Positions 37,011 to 49,063 of a stretch of DNA of 64,000 nucleotides are shown piece after piece. The number at the start of each line of letters is the position of its first letter. Positions within the stretch are counted from its first letter, which is position 1. The DNA is from Lamellibrachia columna (Eukaryota > Annelida > Polychaeta > Sabellida > Siboglinidae). The notes under the pieces are model-generated. The model searched no databases. It saw only the letters and a list, made by a program, of their open reading frames with translations, and was not told where the DNA came from. The DNA is taken from NCBI GenBank assembly GCA_963662155.1, contig OY759272.1, positions 49,022,566 to 49,086,565 of the forward strand. Direction: 5' to 3'. The position numbers were made by a program, and so were the translations under genes.

Positions 37011-39000
37011 TGTCAATAATAATAATGATGCATGCCTATAGGTACGTACGTATGTGTACATTATATTATATGTACATCAGTTACCACACATAGTAAAAAT
37101 AGAATACCAAATTTAAATATCAATAAAAATGAAGCAGCTAAATGCATTAAGAAAAAAAATACTGAGTAGAAAAGGTATTTAAAACTGGTCATATGAATCC
37201 AAAACTGCCTTTAAATCAATTTATTATATAATAGCAATTTGTGTTAGATGGATTGCTCATTGAGAAACTTCTATTAAATAACCTAAACAGGTTTAAATGG
37301 TGATTTTATCCACTGTGCAGTACAGCTAGGTTTTCCAAAGGGTGTTATTTATTTTTAATTTCATTTCAGTTTTTAGGCAGGTCCAATGGAGGCTCATTTG
37401 TCTCCACATGCAGCCACGGCTTTTATTTTAAGGTAGTTTATGTGTACAAATGCTATAAATGCTACTCTGTGCATAGTCGATTAATTCTACAGCCAAGCAG
37501 TTTGCATTTGAAACATACCAGCAAAAATCACTAACAATACAAAATCTCCAAATCTTTTCAAGAAGCCATTATGAAGCTTGCAATCACAACATTCATCCAC
37601 ATCTAGCATATATCTAAAATGGTAAATTAACCACAAACATCAGAGATTCAAAAAAGAACTTTGACAAACTTTAAATTATGCACCTTAATTAATTTAAATA
37701 TTACATAAATTACCCGTACCCTGGAAAAACTAGGCTGTTTGAACTACTTGAGACTTGAAATGTTATGGTGATCCCGGCACATGCCCATTTAGCCTGCAGC
37801 CACCAAAATTCTTCTGTGTAATTAGCAAATAAGAATTTTGGTGTAGCTGCTATTGCATCTAGCCATTAAGTTTCCAGGTACCAGGGTTGGCTATGTCACA
37901 TGTGCTGCCATTCACCCTCCTATTCACCCTAATACACCAGCTGATACCAGGGTAGATAATGTCAGTTTAATTGAAACTCCAGATCACTGCCATGTGCCAT
38001 AACTAGCTCCTTACAGTCGGGGCTTGTTGCAGATGTCTCTCTCAGCAGAGACTGGTAAATCATGTTCCTTTTGGGCAACATAAATTACTTTCTCCCAGTG
38101 TTAATGCCCTTTATTTAGGTGTCTGTGTTGATGTATTGCTGGAGACGTTTGTTGGTGATGGCAGTCTAACTTTGTAGCAGAATAGACAGTCTTTGTGTAA
38201 TGACAATAGCCAGTTCAGGGGCTGTCATTGTCTGCCATTATTGAGCTAAGGCTGATATGATCCCAAGATTGTCTTCAGCCCAGACACATGCAGACAGCTT
38301 CAAGAAACAAGCCATTGTCACTGCTCATAGCCTCATATGTATAAGTGCTCATTTAGACAACACCACTGGGCTGGCCAAATATTTCTTATGCAATGTTTTC
38401 CCATTGGAGTGCTCCCAATTGAAATTGATAGTGTGGGCGGTGTGATTCCCTACACCTGCCATTCTCCCTGTCTGCCCTCATATGGGGGAAGACTGTAAAG
38501 CTGATCCCTTGTGTCTCATAGATCTTGTTATAAATGCCCAGCTGGCTGTCTTGACCAGCAGTTGAAGGGGAGTGGTCAGTTAGCTGGTCATTACACTAGC
38601 AGCTGTCCTTGTGTGGTCAGTCTCAATTTGTAGTGGACGTACAAGGTACAGTTCAGTTTTCTTCTTGGTCAGCGGCTGTGGAGCATTCAGAGTGAGAGGT
38701 GAATGTCCAGCATCAACACCAGTGTGCTGTAGTGATATCACTGTGGGTAAGTTGTGAGTTGTTTCTGAGAACCATTATACCTCAGATGATAGGATAAATG
38801 TCTGTCAATTTGTCATCATTGCTATGCCAACCAGTGGGATGTGTTAATGATTAATGCTAGAACAGATTGGTTGGTTGGTTAATATCTCTGCATATTGGCT
38901 ACATTGGATGCAACTTTCTCTGCCATATGATCTGGGATGAATACCTTTAGTGCACCAATAATAAGAAACTCTGATTTCTAATTAGCTGTAATATGCTCTT
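37011..39000. other. intergenic region upstream of the C2-PDZ gene
   Basis: No coding exon recognised. A possible 5'-UTR exon ends at a good donor (TGTGG|GTAAGT, at 38756) preceded by CTGTAGTGATATCACTG. Without an acceptor or transcript this is speculative. A hairpin lies at 37801-37843. Confidence 0.4.
37801..37843. repeat. perfect 13-bp inverted repeat
   Basis: CACCAAAATTCTT (37801-37813) and its complement (37831-37843) flank a 17-bp loop containing TAATTA. The arms extend imperfectly outward through GCAGC and GCTGC. Confidence 0.7.
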
Positions 39001-39002
39001 GG

Positions 39003-39165
39003 ATGTCCAGTGACTTTGTGAACTCTTGGTTGTCCAGTGACTTTGTGAACTCTTGGTTGTCCAGTGACTTTGTGAACTCTTGGTTGTCCAGTGACTTTGT
39101 GAACTCTTGGTTGTCCAGTGAATTTGTGAACTCTTGGTTGTCCAGTGACTTTGTGAACTCAGCTC
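39003..39165. repeat. 27-bp tandem repeat, 6 copies
   Basis: Unit contains GTCCAGTGACTTTGTGAACT and TTGGTT. The fifth copy has GAATTT for GACTTT. The period is a multiple of three, so frames on both strands remain open. Confidence 0.95.
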
Positions 39166-39795
39166 AGTGGAGTTGTGTAGAGAGTGCAAAATAATGGTCA
39201 AGGGACAGAACCCTGGGGAGCGCCATATGAAGTAGGGAGTGCAGATGAAAGGCAGTTCCCTATCTTCACTCTTTGGTGTTATCAGTTAGATATGACAAAA
39301 CCATCTCAAAGCTGTGCCAGATACACCAAACCATTAAAACAAGTGTTTATGTAGTAATAGGTTTAATGTATCCTGCACAACTGAGACATTTAACAAGATA
39401 GCTCAGTGCAGTTCTTCACCTCAACAGTCTGTTTTAGTGGGACATAAAGTAACTAGGAAAACATCACTGAGTTAAAGCCACACGACAAAATCATGAAGAT
39501 AAAGTCATTGAAATAAAGTCACAAGCTAAAGCATAAAGTCACAGAAATAAAGTAAAAAAAAAATGTAAATAAAGTCATGAGGCAAAAACAGATTTAAATA
39601 TTTGATAGCATAACTAGTATTATCATTTTAAATAATCTGATAGGTACTTCTTAATTTAAAATGGTTGGTTTAAGCAATTTATCTCTCCCATCTTTACTTT
39701 GAGTTTGTGTGCTTTATGAGATGATCTAATCTGTCAGTGTGCTTTCCTTCATCTATTCATTGTCAGAATACTTAAGTTAAGCTAGATACAAACTC
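39166..39795. other. spacer with degenerate AAATAAAGTCA words
   Basis: Between 39480 and 39580 the words AAATAAAGTCA and GTCACA recur irregularly. A similar pattern is seen at 47280-47400. No gene. Confidence 0.45.
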
Positions 39796-39993
39796 CTTGT
39801 ACTATTCTTGTACTATTCTTGTACTATTCTTGTACTATTCTTGTACTATTCTTGTACTATTCTTGCACTATTCTTGCACTATTCTTGCACTATTCTTGCA
39901 CTATTCTTGCACTATTCTTGCACTATTCTTGCACTATTCTTGTACTATTCTTGTACTATTCTTGTACTATTCTTGTACTATTCTTGTACTATT
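39796..39993. repeat. 11-bp microsatellite, 18 copies
   Basis: Unit is TACTATTCTTG, with a block of about seven CACTATTCTTG units in the middle. All three + frames are open because 11 is not a multiple of three. Confidence 0.97.
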
Positions 39994-40030
39994 GTTACAG
40001 TTTCAGTCCTCAACTAAAATGTTCTTCTTC

Positions 40031-40114
40031 ACCACCAGTGACCGTTTGACCACCAGTAACCCGTTTGACCACCAGTGACCTGTTTGACCACCAGTAACCT
40101 GTTTGACCACCAGT
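40031..40114. repeat. 18-20-bp tandem repeat, about 5 copies
   Basis: Units contain GACCACCAGT(G/A)ACC(T/C)GTTT, with slightly variable length. Confidence 0.9.
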
Positions 40115-40221
40115 CATGAAGACCCCTCACAAATTGATGGTAAGTGGCTATAGATAACACATCACTGCTCCCCCTGGTGACAGCTTAACCATTGATGACA
40201 AATCATGACATCCAGGTGTTT

Positions 40222-40328
<107 letters not shown>

Positions 40329-40680
40329 CAGTTATACAACATTGTGCTGAGGAATGTTACCCACAGAAAATGTGTCTAGCTGAAATGAAACATGACTTAG
40401 GCTGAATGAAGGCTGAATAATCTGTAGTTTTTATTTATTTTATTTTTAAAGCTAGTAAACTAATTAATACATAGTTCAGAGCAACACAGTGTTTATAAAG
40501 GGGTGGAATGAAATTGGAAATTAACTTGATGAATGTTGTTCCCTCCCTACATGGGAAAGCCAAACAAAAGTGCAGGGTGATTCACTATACATATCAACCT
40601 GACATTTCTGGAAAATCTAATTCTGGTGAACTTGTTTGCAATGTTAATCACCTGAAGGTAAAAGCTAATCACTGTTAATA

Positions 40681-40905
40681 TACACTATGTGGCTGTATAC
40701 TATGTGGCTGTATACTATGTGGCTGTATACTATGTGGCTGTATACTATGTGGCTGTATACTATGTGGCTGTATACTATGTGGCTGTATACTATGTGGCTG
40801 TATACTATGTGGCTGTATACTATGTGGCTGTATACTATGTGGCTGTATACTATGTGGCTGTATACTATGTGGCTGTATACTATGTGGCTGTATACTATGT
40901 GGCTG
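40681..40905. repeat. 15-bp tandem repeat, 15 copies
   Basis: Fifteen units of TATACTATGTGGCTG; only the first (TACACTATGTGGCTG) differs, so the array is very young or recently homogenised. The period is a multiple of three, so frames on both strands are open (Tyr-Ser-His-Ile-Val on the - strand). Confidence 0.98.
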
Positions 40906-41797
40906 TACACTGATGTACACAACCCTCAAACTGTTGAGAGAGAAAATGTCTACTAATTGCAACAGAGGGCGACACAGTATTCGGTGATAATGCATGTGCT
41001 GCCATCTAGTGCATTTATATTAGTCATCTGATACCTGACTGTAAGCCTGTACAGTATATTACCTGTATGGGCACAGAGTTAGATCACTATGCTATGGTAG
41101 ATCACTATGTTGATCATATGTTGGGGGCATGTGCATTACTTAGAGCACTTAAATATTCAATAAATGTTTATTAAATTAATTATGAGTAGTGTCAAGAACA
41201 AATAACCCAGACAGATTGTTTGCAACCAGGACGTGTGCTTAACAGTTTGTCTTTTGAAAATTCTTTTTAAGTGTTAAAATTATTGTCCTGTAACATTGTA
41301 TCAATAAATATTATGCTCTAAATACATGACAATTATTGTGTCATATATAGAGATACCATATCTAGATTGAGTTCTTAGAACAGTACTCTAATCAGTTCAC
41401 CCTCTAGTCATGTCTGCCAACATCGCCTTCTGATTAAATGAAATGTGTCAAGTGTTTTCCACGAAAATAAAAAATTCTTATTCAGACAGTGCACTCATTA
41501 ATTTCTGCCAATGCAGCTGTCTGATTCTGTGTAATCTGGAGCGTGTTTCCATGAAATGTAGTTAGTTTAATTCAGCATCGGTTCACATCATGTGAAACAT
41601 GATTTCACAGTAATGGTACTCATGATTAAAACTTTTTGAATTCCACAACATTTAACATTACCATTTTCAGTGGACTTTGGAATAATTAATGCATGTTTAA
41701 TAAATACAAAATTAATCTATTGATATGGCCTGAAGTAAGTGGGTTTTCAGATTCATGGTTATTATAGAGAATATCACTTTTTAGTATATATATATAT
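40906..41797. other. AT-rich spacer, nothing recognised
   Basis: No exon or array seen. It ends in a short TA run that adjoins the foldback element. Confidence 0.5.
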
Positions 41798-42699
41798 ACC
41801 AACATGGTAATTAGCAGACACCCTCCTTCTGGATGGCTGGCAATTAGCCAGGGACCATAAGAGTTTGTTTTTCAAACAGGCTTTTTTAAATGCTGGATAT
41901 TTTGTAACTTTTCATTAACTCACTGGAAGAATATATATATAAGTCTGTGCCAATAAAACTACAACTAAATAGTGATTTAGTAGCAGTGACATGGTGCTGA
42001 AAGTTCTATTTAAGTCTGTGCCAATAAAACTACAAAATAGTGATTTACAACAATGAGACACTAAAAGCTGAGCTCCATTCTACTTGGCGTCTGGCCGTGT
42101 ATCTTCCAAGGGAAGTAAAAGATCCCACAAAGGGGGTAGATGTACAACCTATTGTTATTTGAATGCACACAGATAGAATAAAGTAAAAGATCCCACAAAG
42201 GGGGTAGATGTACAACCTATTGTTATTTGAATGCACACAGATAGAATAAAGTAAAAGATCCCACAAAGGGGGTAGATGTACAACCTATTGTTATTTGAAT
42301 GCACACAGATAGAATAAAGTAAAAGATCCCACAAAGGGGGTAGATGTACAACCTATTGTTATTTGAATGCACACAGATAGAATAAAGTAAAAGATCCCAC
42401 AAAGGGGGTAGATGTACAACCTATTGTTATTTGAATGCACACAGATAGAATAAAGTGTAGAGAAATAACGAAATACCTGTGTGTGATATGCAACATCATG
42501 CTGGCTCATAGAATGACAGATGGGATAGAAAAGACTTCCTTCGGTTTATTGAAGCAATTCTTTACCATTCTTCCAGTGAGCTAATGAAGTTACAAAATAT
42601 CTAGCAATTATGAAAGCCTCTTTGAAAAACAAACTCTTATGGTCCCTGGCTAATTGCCAGCCATCCAGAAGGAGGGTGTCTGCTAATTACCCTGTTGGT
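41798..42699. mobile_element. foldback/MITE-like element with ~134-bp terminal inverted repeats
   Basis: The left terminus (41798-41932) and right terminus (42567-42699) are reverse complements. The outer ~84 bp match with only about two or three mismatches, including GCAGACACCCTCCTTCTGGA and GGCAATTAGCCAGGGACCAT on the left. The inner part is less exact but shares TATTTTGTAACTT and CACTGGAAGAAT. The interior contains about 1.5 copies of a 71-bp unit (41970-42055), a short unique block with CTTGGCGTCTGGC, and five copies of a 68-bp unit (42115-42455). There is no transposase, so any movement would need a partner. No clear target-site duplication was found. Confidence 0.85.
42115..42455. repeat. 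68-bp tandem repeat, 5 copies, inside the foldback element
   Basis: Units begin at 42115, 42183, 42251, 42319 and 42387, and contain AAAGATCCCACAAAGGGGGT and TTGTTATTTGAATGCACAC. They are essentially identical. A single copy of the first half occurs in the related element at 45945-45975. Confidence 0.95.
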
Positions 42700-43240
42700 G
42701 GAACAAGAGGGTTATCTAGGAGATTAACTAATTGAGTTACACAAACCCTTGATGAGGGTGTTAGTAGTGGGGGAGATTGTCAGGGGCTGGGGAGGGTGTT
42801 TGCTTTAGGAGCAGAACAAACACTGAGGTCTTGTGTCAACTCAAGTGGGTTCTGTGTAATCTTTACATCTGTGTTAGAGGGTGTGCCACACATACCTGGT
42901 AAGTTCTATTCCTTGATTAGCTTGCCAGCAACAGCATCATTGTAGATACTATGTGCCTATTAAGGTTTTAAATCTGAAGAAACATGTTGGCCCTGTTAAT
43001 ATGTAAGGTGGGAGCCATGCATTAATTTAACTCACCGGGATTAGGATTAGCTACTGTGCTTTCCTGGGTCATATGTTTACAAACCTAAGACCCCTTTCAA
43101 TTGATGGACACTGACCTAACAGGCATTTTCACCCTCTATAAATGTATTATTATATATTACAGCATATATTATGTTAATCTGTAAATTGTATGCAGTGTTG
43201 TTCATTTTTCTAATTAAAATCTAAGACATGGCAATACGAC
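42700..43240. other. spacer, nothing recognised
   Basis: Unique sequence between the foldback element and a 16-bp array. No exon recognised. Confidence 0.5.
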
Positions 43241-43355
43241 CAATTAGTAGTGTGTACAATTAGTAGTGTGTACAATTAGTAGTGTGTACAATTAGTAGTG
43301 TGTACAATTAGTAGTGTGTACAATTAGTAGTGTGTACAATTAGTAGTGTGTACAA
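43241..43355. repeat. 16-bp tandem repeat, 7 copies
   Basis: Perfect copies of CAATTAGTAGTGTGTA. Confidence 0.97.
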
Positions 43356-43468
43356 TGCATAATAATATGCATCTTAAACCAATTAATTAATGCACACTAT
43401 AGGAATGGTTTAGTGTAGGATGGATTTTTTATTATTATTTTAATAATTTGTTTATTTGACTCTCCCAG

Positions 43469-43736
43469 AAGGTGGCAGCCAGCCTTCCCAGTGTCCTCAC
43501 TAGCTCCGGGAAATGTCACAAAAGGAAGAGTCCCGCCAGAGTGGGAACAAGGAGAGGAAAAGAGGGAGGAAGGAAGATAACAGTGGAAAGGGGAGTGAGG
43601 AATGTGACCTCAGACCCGGCGGTGACATGGGACAGTACACTGTGTGACATCTTCTCCTATGGGGGATGCTGCTGTCGGTGGGACAGGGAGAGGAGGAGGA
43701 ACAAGAGGAGGCTTCGGAGGGAGAACAGGGAGGAGG
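43469..43736 (+). CDS. candidate upstream exon of the C2-PDZ gene
   Basis: A pyrimidine-rich acceptor (GACTCTCCCAG|AAG) and a consensus donor (GAGG|GTAAGT) bound an 89-codon open frame. It starts KVAASLPSVLTSSGKCHKRK, has a middle CDIFSYGGCCCRWDRE, and ends with the basic stretch RRRNKRRLRRENREE. The outgoing phase (one base) fits the incoming phase of the exon at 50907 and would read REE-DVLES across the junction. There is no in-frame ATG, so earlier exons would be needed. The 7.2-kb intron and lack of a recognised domain leave it tentative. It could belong to an isoform with a longer N-terminus. Confidence 0.45.
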
Positions 43737-43810
43737 GTAAGTTGTCAAGGAACAAGAATGTGAAAGTTTTTAGTTATTTAATTGTACCATGTGAATAGTA
43801 TTTTATACCA

Positions 43811-43885
43811 TGTACAGCGCATTGATCCATATAGTGGGAATTAGCACTTTTTAAAAATGCTGTATTATTATTATTATTAATATTA
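43811..43885 (+). mobile_element. 3' tail of a SINE or LINE
   Basis: GTACAGCGCATTGATCCATA then GGGAATTAGCACTTT and AATGCTG, followed by ATT trinucleotides (TATTATTATTATTATTAATA). This is the usual form of a retroelement 3' end with an ATT tail. It lies in the first intron of the C2-PDZ gene if the 43469 exon is real. Confidence 0.6.
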
Positions 43886-44164
43886 ATTATTGGATGTTGA
43901 GGAGAGAGAATGCTGAAGATGGTAAGTTGGTTGTCACAATTTCAAGGAACATTGTTGTGACATTAAATAAGTGTTAATTAGTTATTCAGTTAATTAGTAT
44001 TATAAATATGGCCATTGTGCAAGTTAGTCAAACACGATGCTGTTACAATGTCAATGAACATATTGTCACATTTGAAAATGTATTAATTAGTTAATTAATT
44101 AATATTAATTTTACTTAATCATGACCTATAAAATTCTAACCAGCATTATTGAGATGAGCCCCCC
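43886..44164. other. AT-rich spacer
   Basis: It contains a second donor-like GATG|GTAAGT at 43919 and sequence loosely resembling the start of the preceding intron. No exon supported. Confidence 0.4.
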
Positions 44165-44257
44165 AAGCTGTCAGCTATTAGGTTATATCCCAACAACAAC
44201 AACAACAACAACAACAACAAGCTGTCAGCTATTAGGCTATATCCCAACAACAACAAG
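44165..44257. repeat. duplicated block with (CAA)n
   Basis: AGCTGTCAGCTATTAGG(T/C)TA followed by TATCCCAACAACAA occurs twice. The first copy carries about ten CAA units, the second three. Confidence 0.9.
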
Positions 44258-44439
44258 CACCAAACTAAACAGCCTCAAATATCTTCAAGAAGTTATTATG
44301 AAGCCAGCATTCAGTGCCCCATTCTGTGGTTCTTCACATTCACACTAACCCTCTCTAAAAATCCTTCAGTGACCTTACACATACCAGGGAAAGTTTCAAT
44401 ATACCAGATCAAACAATCAAACAAAGTACTTTTACACAC

Positions 44440-44695
44440 ATCTCCTTCCCTAACATTGTATCTCCTTCCCTGACATTGTATCTCCTTCCCTGACATTGTA
44501 TCTCCTTCCCTGGGATTGTATCTCCTTCCCTGGGATTGTATCTAGCAATGTATCTGCTTTCCTGGGATTGTGTCACATTCCTTGACATTGCATCTCCTTT
44601 CCTGGGATTGTATAGCCTTTCCCTAGGATTGTATAGCCTTTCCCTAGGATTGTATAGCCTTTCCCTAGGATTGTGTCTCCTTCCCTTGGAATTGA
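44440..44695. repeat. 20-bp degenerate minisatellite, about 12 copies
   Basis: Units vary around TCTCCTTCCCTGACATTGTA, with GGGATTGTA and TTTCCCTAGGATTGTATAGC subtypes. Diverged at the right end. Confidence 0.9.
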
Positions 44696-44733
44696 TTCCA
44701 GTTGATTTTATCTCCATCTCTTCAGTTTGTCTT

Positions 44734-45870
44734 TAGTGATTTAGTAGCAGTGACATGGTGCTGAAAGTTCTATTTAAGTCTGTGACAATAAAACTACAAC
44801 TAAATAGTGATTTAGTAGCAGTGACATGGTGCTGAAAGTTCTATTTAAGTCTGTGCCAATAAAACTACAACTAAATAGTGATTTAGTAGCAGTGACATGG
44901 TGCTGAAAGTTCTATTTAAGTCTGTGCCAATAAAACTACAACTAAATAGTGATTTAGTAGCAGTGACACGGTGCTGAAAGTTCTATTTAAGTCTGTGCCA
45001 ATAAAACTACAACTAAATAGTGATTTAGTAGCAGTGACACGGTGCTGAAAGTTCTATTTAAGTCTGTGCCAATAAAACTACAACTAAATAGTGATTTAGT
45101 AGCAGTGACATGGTGCTGAAAGTTCTATTTAAGTCTGTGCCAATAAAACTACAACTAAATAGTGATTTAGTAGCAGTGACATGGTGCTGAAAGTTCTATT
45201 TAAGTCTGTGCCAATAAAACTACAACTAAATAGTGATTTAGTAGCAGTGACATGGTGCTGAAAGTTCTATTTAAGTCTGTGCCAATAAAACTACAACTAA
45301 ATAGTGATTTAGTAGCAGTGACATGGTGCTGAAAGTTCTATTTAAGTCTGTGCCAATAAAACTACAACTAAATAGTGATTTAGTAGCAGTGACATGGTGC
45401 TGAAAGTTCTATTTAAGTCTGTGCCAATAAAACTACAACTAAATAGTGATTTAGTAGCAGTGACATGGTGCTGAAAGTTCTATTTAAGTCTGTGCCAATA
45501 AAACTACAACTAAATAGTGATTTAGTAGCAGTGACATGGTGCTGAAAGTTCTATTTAAGTCTGTGCCAATAAAACTACAACTAAATAGTGATTTAGTAGC
45601 AGTGACATGGTGCTGAAAGTTCTATTTAAGTCTGTGCCAATAAAACTACAACTAAATAGTGATTTAGTAGCAGTGACATGGTGCTGAAAGTTCTATTTAA
45701 GTCTGTGCCAATAAAACTACAACTAAATAGTGATTTAGTAGCAGTGACATGGTGCTGAAAGTTCTATTTAAGTCTGTGCCAATAAAACTACAACTAAATA
45801 GTGATTTAGTAGCAGTGACATGGTGCTGAAAGTTCTATTTAAGTCTGTGCCAATAAAGCTACAAAATAGT
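44734..45870. repeat. 71-bp minisatellite, about 16 copies
   Basis: Unit contains GATTTAGTAGCAGTGACATG, GTGCTGAAAGTTCTATTTAA and GTGCCAATAAAACTACAAC. The copies are nearly identical, with a CACGG variant in two adjacent copies near 44968 and 45039. About 1.5 copies of this unit occur inside the foldback element at 41970-42055, so both loci are related. Each unit holds one AATAAAA word but there is no gene context for polyadenylation. Confidence 0.97.
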
Positions 45871-46080
45871 GATTTACAACAATGAGAGACTATAAGCTGA
45901 GCTCCATTCTACTTGGCGTCTGGCTGTGTATCTTCCAAGGGAAGTAAAAGATCCCACAAAGGGGGTAGATGTACAACCGGTTTGAAATAGGATGGGCGCT
46001 GCGTTAGCCGCTGGGTAAAAACATCCTACAACCGGTGAAGCCGTACTAAGAGCTGTGCTGAATATTATCTATTAGGGTCC
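45871..46080. mobile_element. right part of an interspersed element related to the foldback interior
   Basis: After the 71-bp array the sequence repeats the foldback interior: TGATTTACAACAATGAGA, CTGAGCTCCATTCTACTTGG and AAAGATCCCACAAAGGGGGT. It then diverges through GGATGGGCGCTGCGTTAGCC and CTGGGTAAAAACATCCTACA. The second part resembles widespread invertebrate interspersed repeats, though I cannot name the family. No terminal inverted repeat is seen here. Confidence 0.7.
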
Positions 46081-46968
46081 AACAAAACGAGAGTATGTAT
46101 AACTACAACTTGCACAGAATGGTGGTGATAGAAACCATTGACTCACCTAAGATATGGTTATATTCCAAACAAGACATCAACAGACAGCATGATGTTGTCT
46201 TGTCTGTCTGGCAGTCAGACATCCACAGATCCCAGGAGGGTGAATGGGGTGGTGAGGAAAAGGGCAGAGGGAACTACCCCCTAGGTTGCCAGTCATACAA
46301 TAGCCAGGTGATGCTGGTGGGGGCTGCAGTCAGGAGATGGGGTTGAAGAGGTGACTATCTACCTCTAGTTTCTCATTGGGGTGATGGAGAGTTATGTCAT
46401 GCCAGGGCACCCCCTGATGATGTTGTCAACCCCCATGGGGGTGGTAACACTGGTGTCACTTGAAGCAGCTGTCAAGTGGTTTTAGTGGGTAGTGCATGAG
46501 GGTGCTGGGGCAGTGTCTACTGGACAGGGTCATTTGGTGGACATACCTGAAGACAAGTACTAATGGTTGCACTGAATCTGTCCCAGATACCAGCACACAC
46601 AAGTATCATTTGAAAAATTGTCACCACACATTTACAGTTTATAAATGATACACCATTATAAAAATATTATGTTAAAGTTTCCACAAATGGGCTGATGATT
46701 TTGTGATTATAATGATGTGAGCGTAGTTTATGTACAAGCTCACTTTTTGTTTAACAGTTCTCTTTGATTTATGCTCGTTGTCCATCAATGGTGGCAACAG
46801 ATGCAAGTTTTGATCATGAAAATAATTGTGTCTGTTGTTTTCGGCTACCTTTAATTTGGAACAGTCTCTGTGGTGATGCAGTTATCCAGGTGAGAAGATA
46901 CTATTTAAAATAATGTCTTCATGATATTGTAATTACAGCAAATGTTGAAGAATACTGGACGTAATACC
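46081..46968. other. intronic or intergenic spacer, nothing recognised
   Basis: A frame at 46095-46346 has no recognisable motif. No convincing exon boundaries. Duplicated GGGGTG-rich words near 46230-46450 are not organised as an array. Confidence 0.45.
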
Positions 46969-47221
46969 TACAGACAAAATCCCATGATAGGTATTCACTA
47001 CAGACAAAATCTCATGATACATAATCGCTACAGACAAAATCTCATGATACATAATCGCTACAGACAAAATCTCATGATACATAATCACTACAGACAAAAT
47101 CTCATGATACATAATCACTACAGACAAAATCTCATGATACATAATCACTACAGACAACATCTCATGATACATAATCACTACAGACAAAATCTCATGATAC
47201 ATAATCGCTACAGACAAAATC
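46969..47221. repeat. 30-bp minisatellite, about 8.5 copies
   Basis: Unit contains CTACAGACAAAATCTCATGA and TACATAATC. Open frames on both strands result from the period of thirty. Confidence 0.96.
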
Positions 47222-48469
47222 GATATGTATGATATATATAATGATAAGTATCTAACATTGCATTTGATGTATGTAGGAAATCAACCTAGGAAATAAACCC
47301 AAGAAATTTTAACTCGCAGGAAATAAATTCACAAACCCTAATACAAAAATACCTGGTAGTCATGGAAATAAAATCACAAAATAGTAATAGAAATAAAGTT
47401 TTACTCACGATTAGAAATGACACCTGTACTGATGCATATCACTGAAAGGTTGTCTAATTGTGTTCCATGCCATACCACAACAACCTGTTTCATAAGTGTT
47501 CACCTTCCCAAGTGTTTGTGTTTAGATGAATCAGACTTTAGATAAGCAGCTGTAACATGAAGTAAGGAAGCTTTGTTGTGCTGGGTGTGAACAGCCCCTG
47601 TGTAAGCCCCTGTACTGACAATAGAACCTGTTGCAATTGTACACAGACATATCAAAAGGACATTTCTTTTGGTGTGACACAGTTAACAGGATTGACCCCC
47701 AAAGGGCAGTTAGTGGTGAGCAGGTGTTATGAACTCACTGGTATTACAAGGGTCTTTATGCCTGCAACGTTAGTTCATGTCATAACCTAAATTATTATGA
47801 CTTTTTTCTTTTTTTTTCAGTGTTTTTATTATTATACATTTGCAATAAGATAAATATTTTTTGAGGGACAGTAACTCCAACATTATGCACATTTTTTTCT
47901 AAAAAAATTCCAATTGAAAATGTCAACAAAATCAAATTATTTTGGTATGTCCATGAAGCTAACAGTAAAGTGTCTGTTGCATCTGTCCCTCTGCACTAAT
48001 TTGCTAATTTCCCAGACTTGACACAGGGACATTAGGAGGGGAGCCCATTAAGAGCTAGGCAGTCTCTGTTGATACTGGTGACATGCAACTGGCCAGAATG
48101 GTGTCATGGTCAGCGATCTATGTACTGAGTTATCAGAGACTGGACACTGGGGTATGGCACTAATGAAGATACAATTGTCTTAGCTGAGATGACAGTAATC
48201 ACTGTTATATTAGTGGGTAACCAAGTTTATTATGTTAAATGACAAAATACTAAGGGACAACTAATATTCTTGGACATTATGCCAGAGAGTTAAGGGGGAA
48301 TTGTTAAATAAATGAATAAATAAATTAATCAATGAAAGAAAAATAAATTGATGTATGCAATTCAATAAAATAATTGCACTGGTTTTTATATGATTTTGTT
48401 AATATAAGTTGATGGATATTTTGTGTGTTCTCTATTTGCATTGACTGCCACAAAATACACTGTATAGAC
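47222..48469. other. spacer, nothing recognised
   Basis: Irregular GGAAATAAA and ATCACAAA words lie at 47275-47400. The short + frame at 47578-47790 has no recognisable domain. Confidence 0.45.
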
Positions 48470-48660
48470 ATCCAGTGTATACAAAAATCCAGTGTACAAA
48501 AAAATCCAGTGTACACACAAATCCCCTGTACGCAAAAATCAAGTGTACACAAAAACCCAGTGTACAAAAAAAATCAAGTGTACTCAAAAACCCAGTGTAC
48601 AAAAAAATCAAGTGTACACAAAAATCAAGTGCACACAAAAACCATGTGTACACAAAGTTG
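48470..48660. repeat. 17-18-bp degenerate tandem repeat, about 11 copies
   Basis: Units vary around ATCCAGTGTACAAAAAA with AAGTGTACACAAAAA subtypes. Indels give variable length. Confidence 0.92.
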
Positions 48661-48885
48661 TAATGAATTGTATCTGAAGAAACCTGTCCAACACATGACT
48701 GTTAATCAATCCATCATATTATTACCTCAATTCTGTAACAGGTTTCCCTTCAAATTATGTCTTCATGTCCACATTCATGTGACTGCCCGTCTGTGGGAGA
48801 AATGGGTACAAATGCCTTGGAAAAAAGTGTAAGAAAATACATCAAAATAAACAAAGAAACAAGTAAAGGTAATAAAACCAACAGA

Positions 48886-49063
48886 CCCATCAGTAACCCA
48901 TCAGTAACCCATCAGTAACCCATCAGTAACCCATCAGTAACCCATCAGTAACCCATCAGTAATCCATCAGTAACCCATCAGTAACCCATCAGTAACCCAT
49001 CAGTAATCCATCAGTAACCCATCAGTAACCCATCAGTAACCTGTCAGTAATCCATCAGTAACC
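48886..49063. repeat. 11-bp tandem repeat, about 16 copies
   Basis: Unit is CCCATCAGTAA, with TCCATCAGTAA variants at three places and one CTGTCAGTAA. Confidence 0.96.

Noticed and set aside
44734..45870. AATAAA words in every 71-bp unit as polyadenylation signals
   Set aside because: They are part of the repeat unit, with no adjacent coding sequence ending there.
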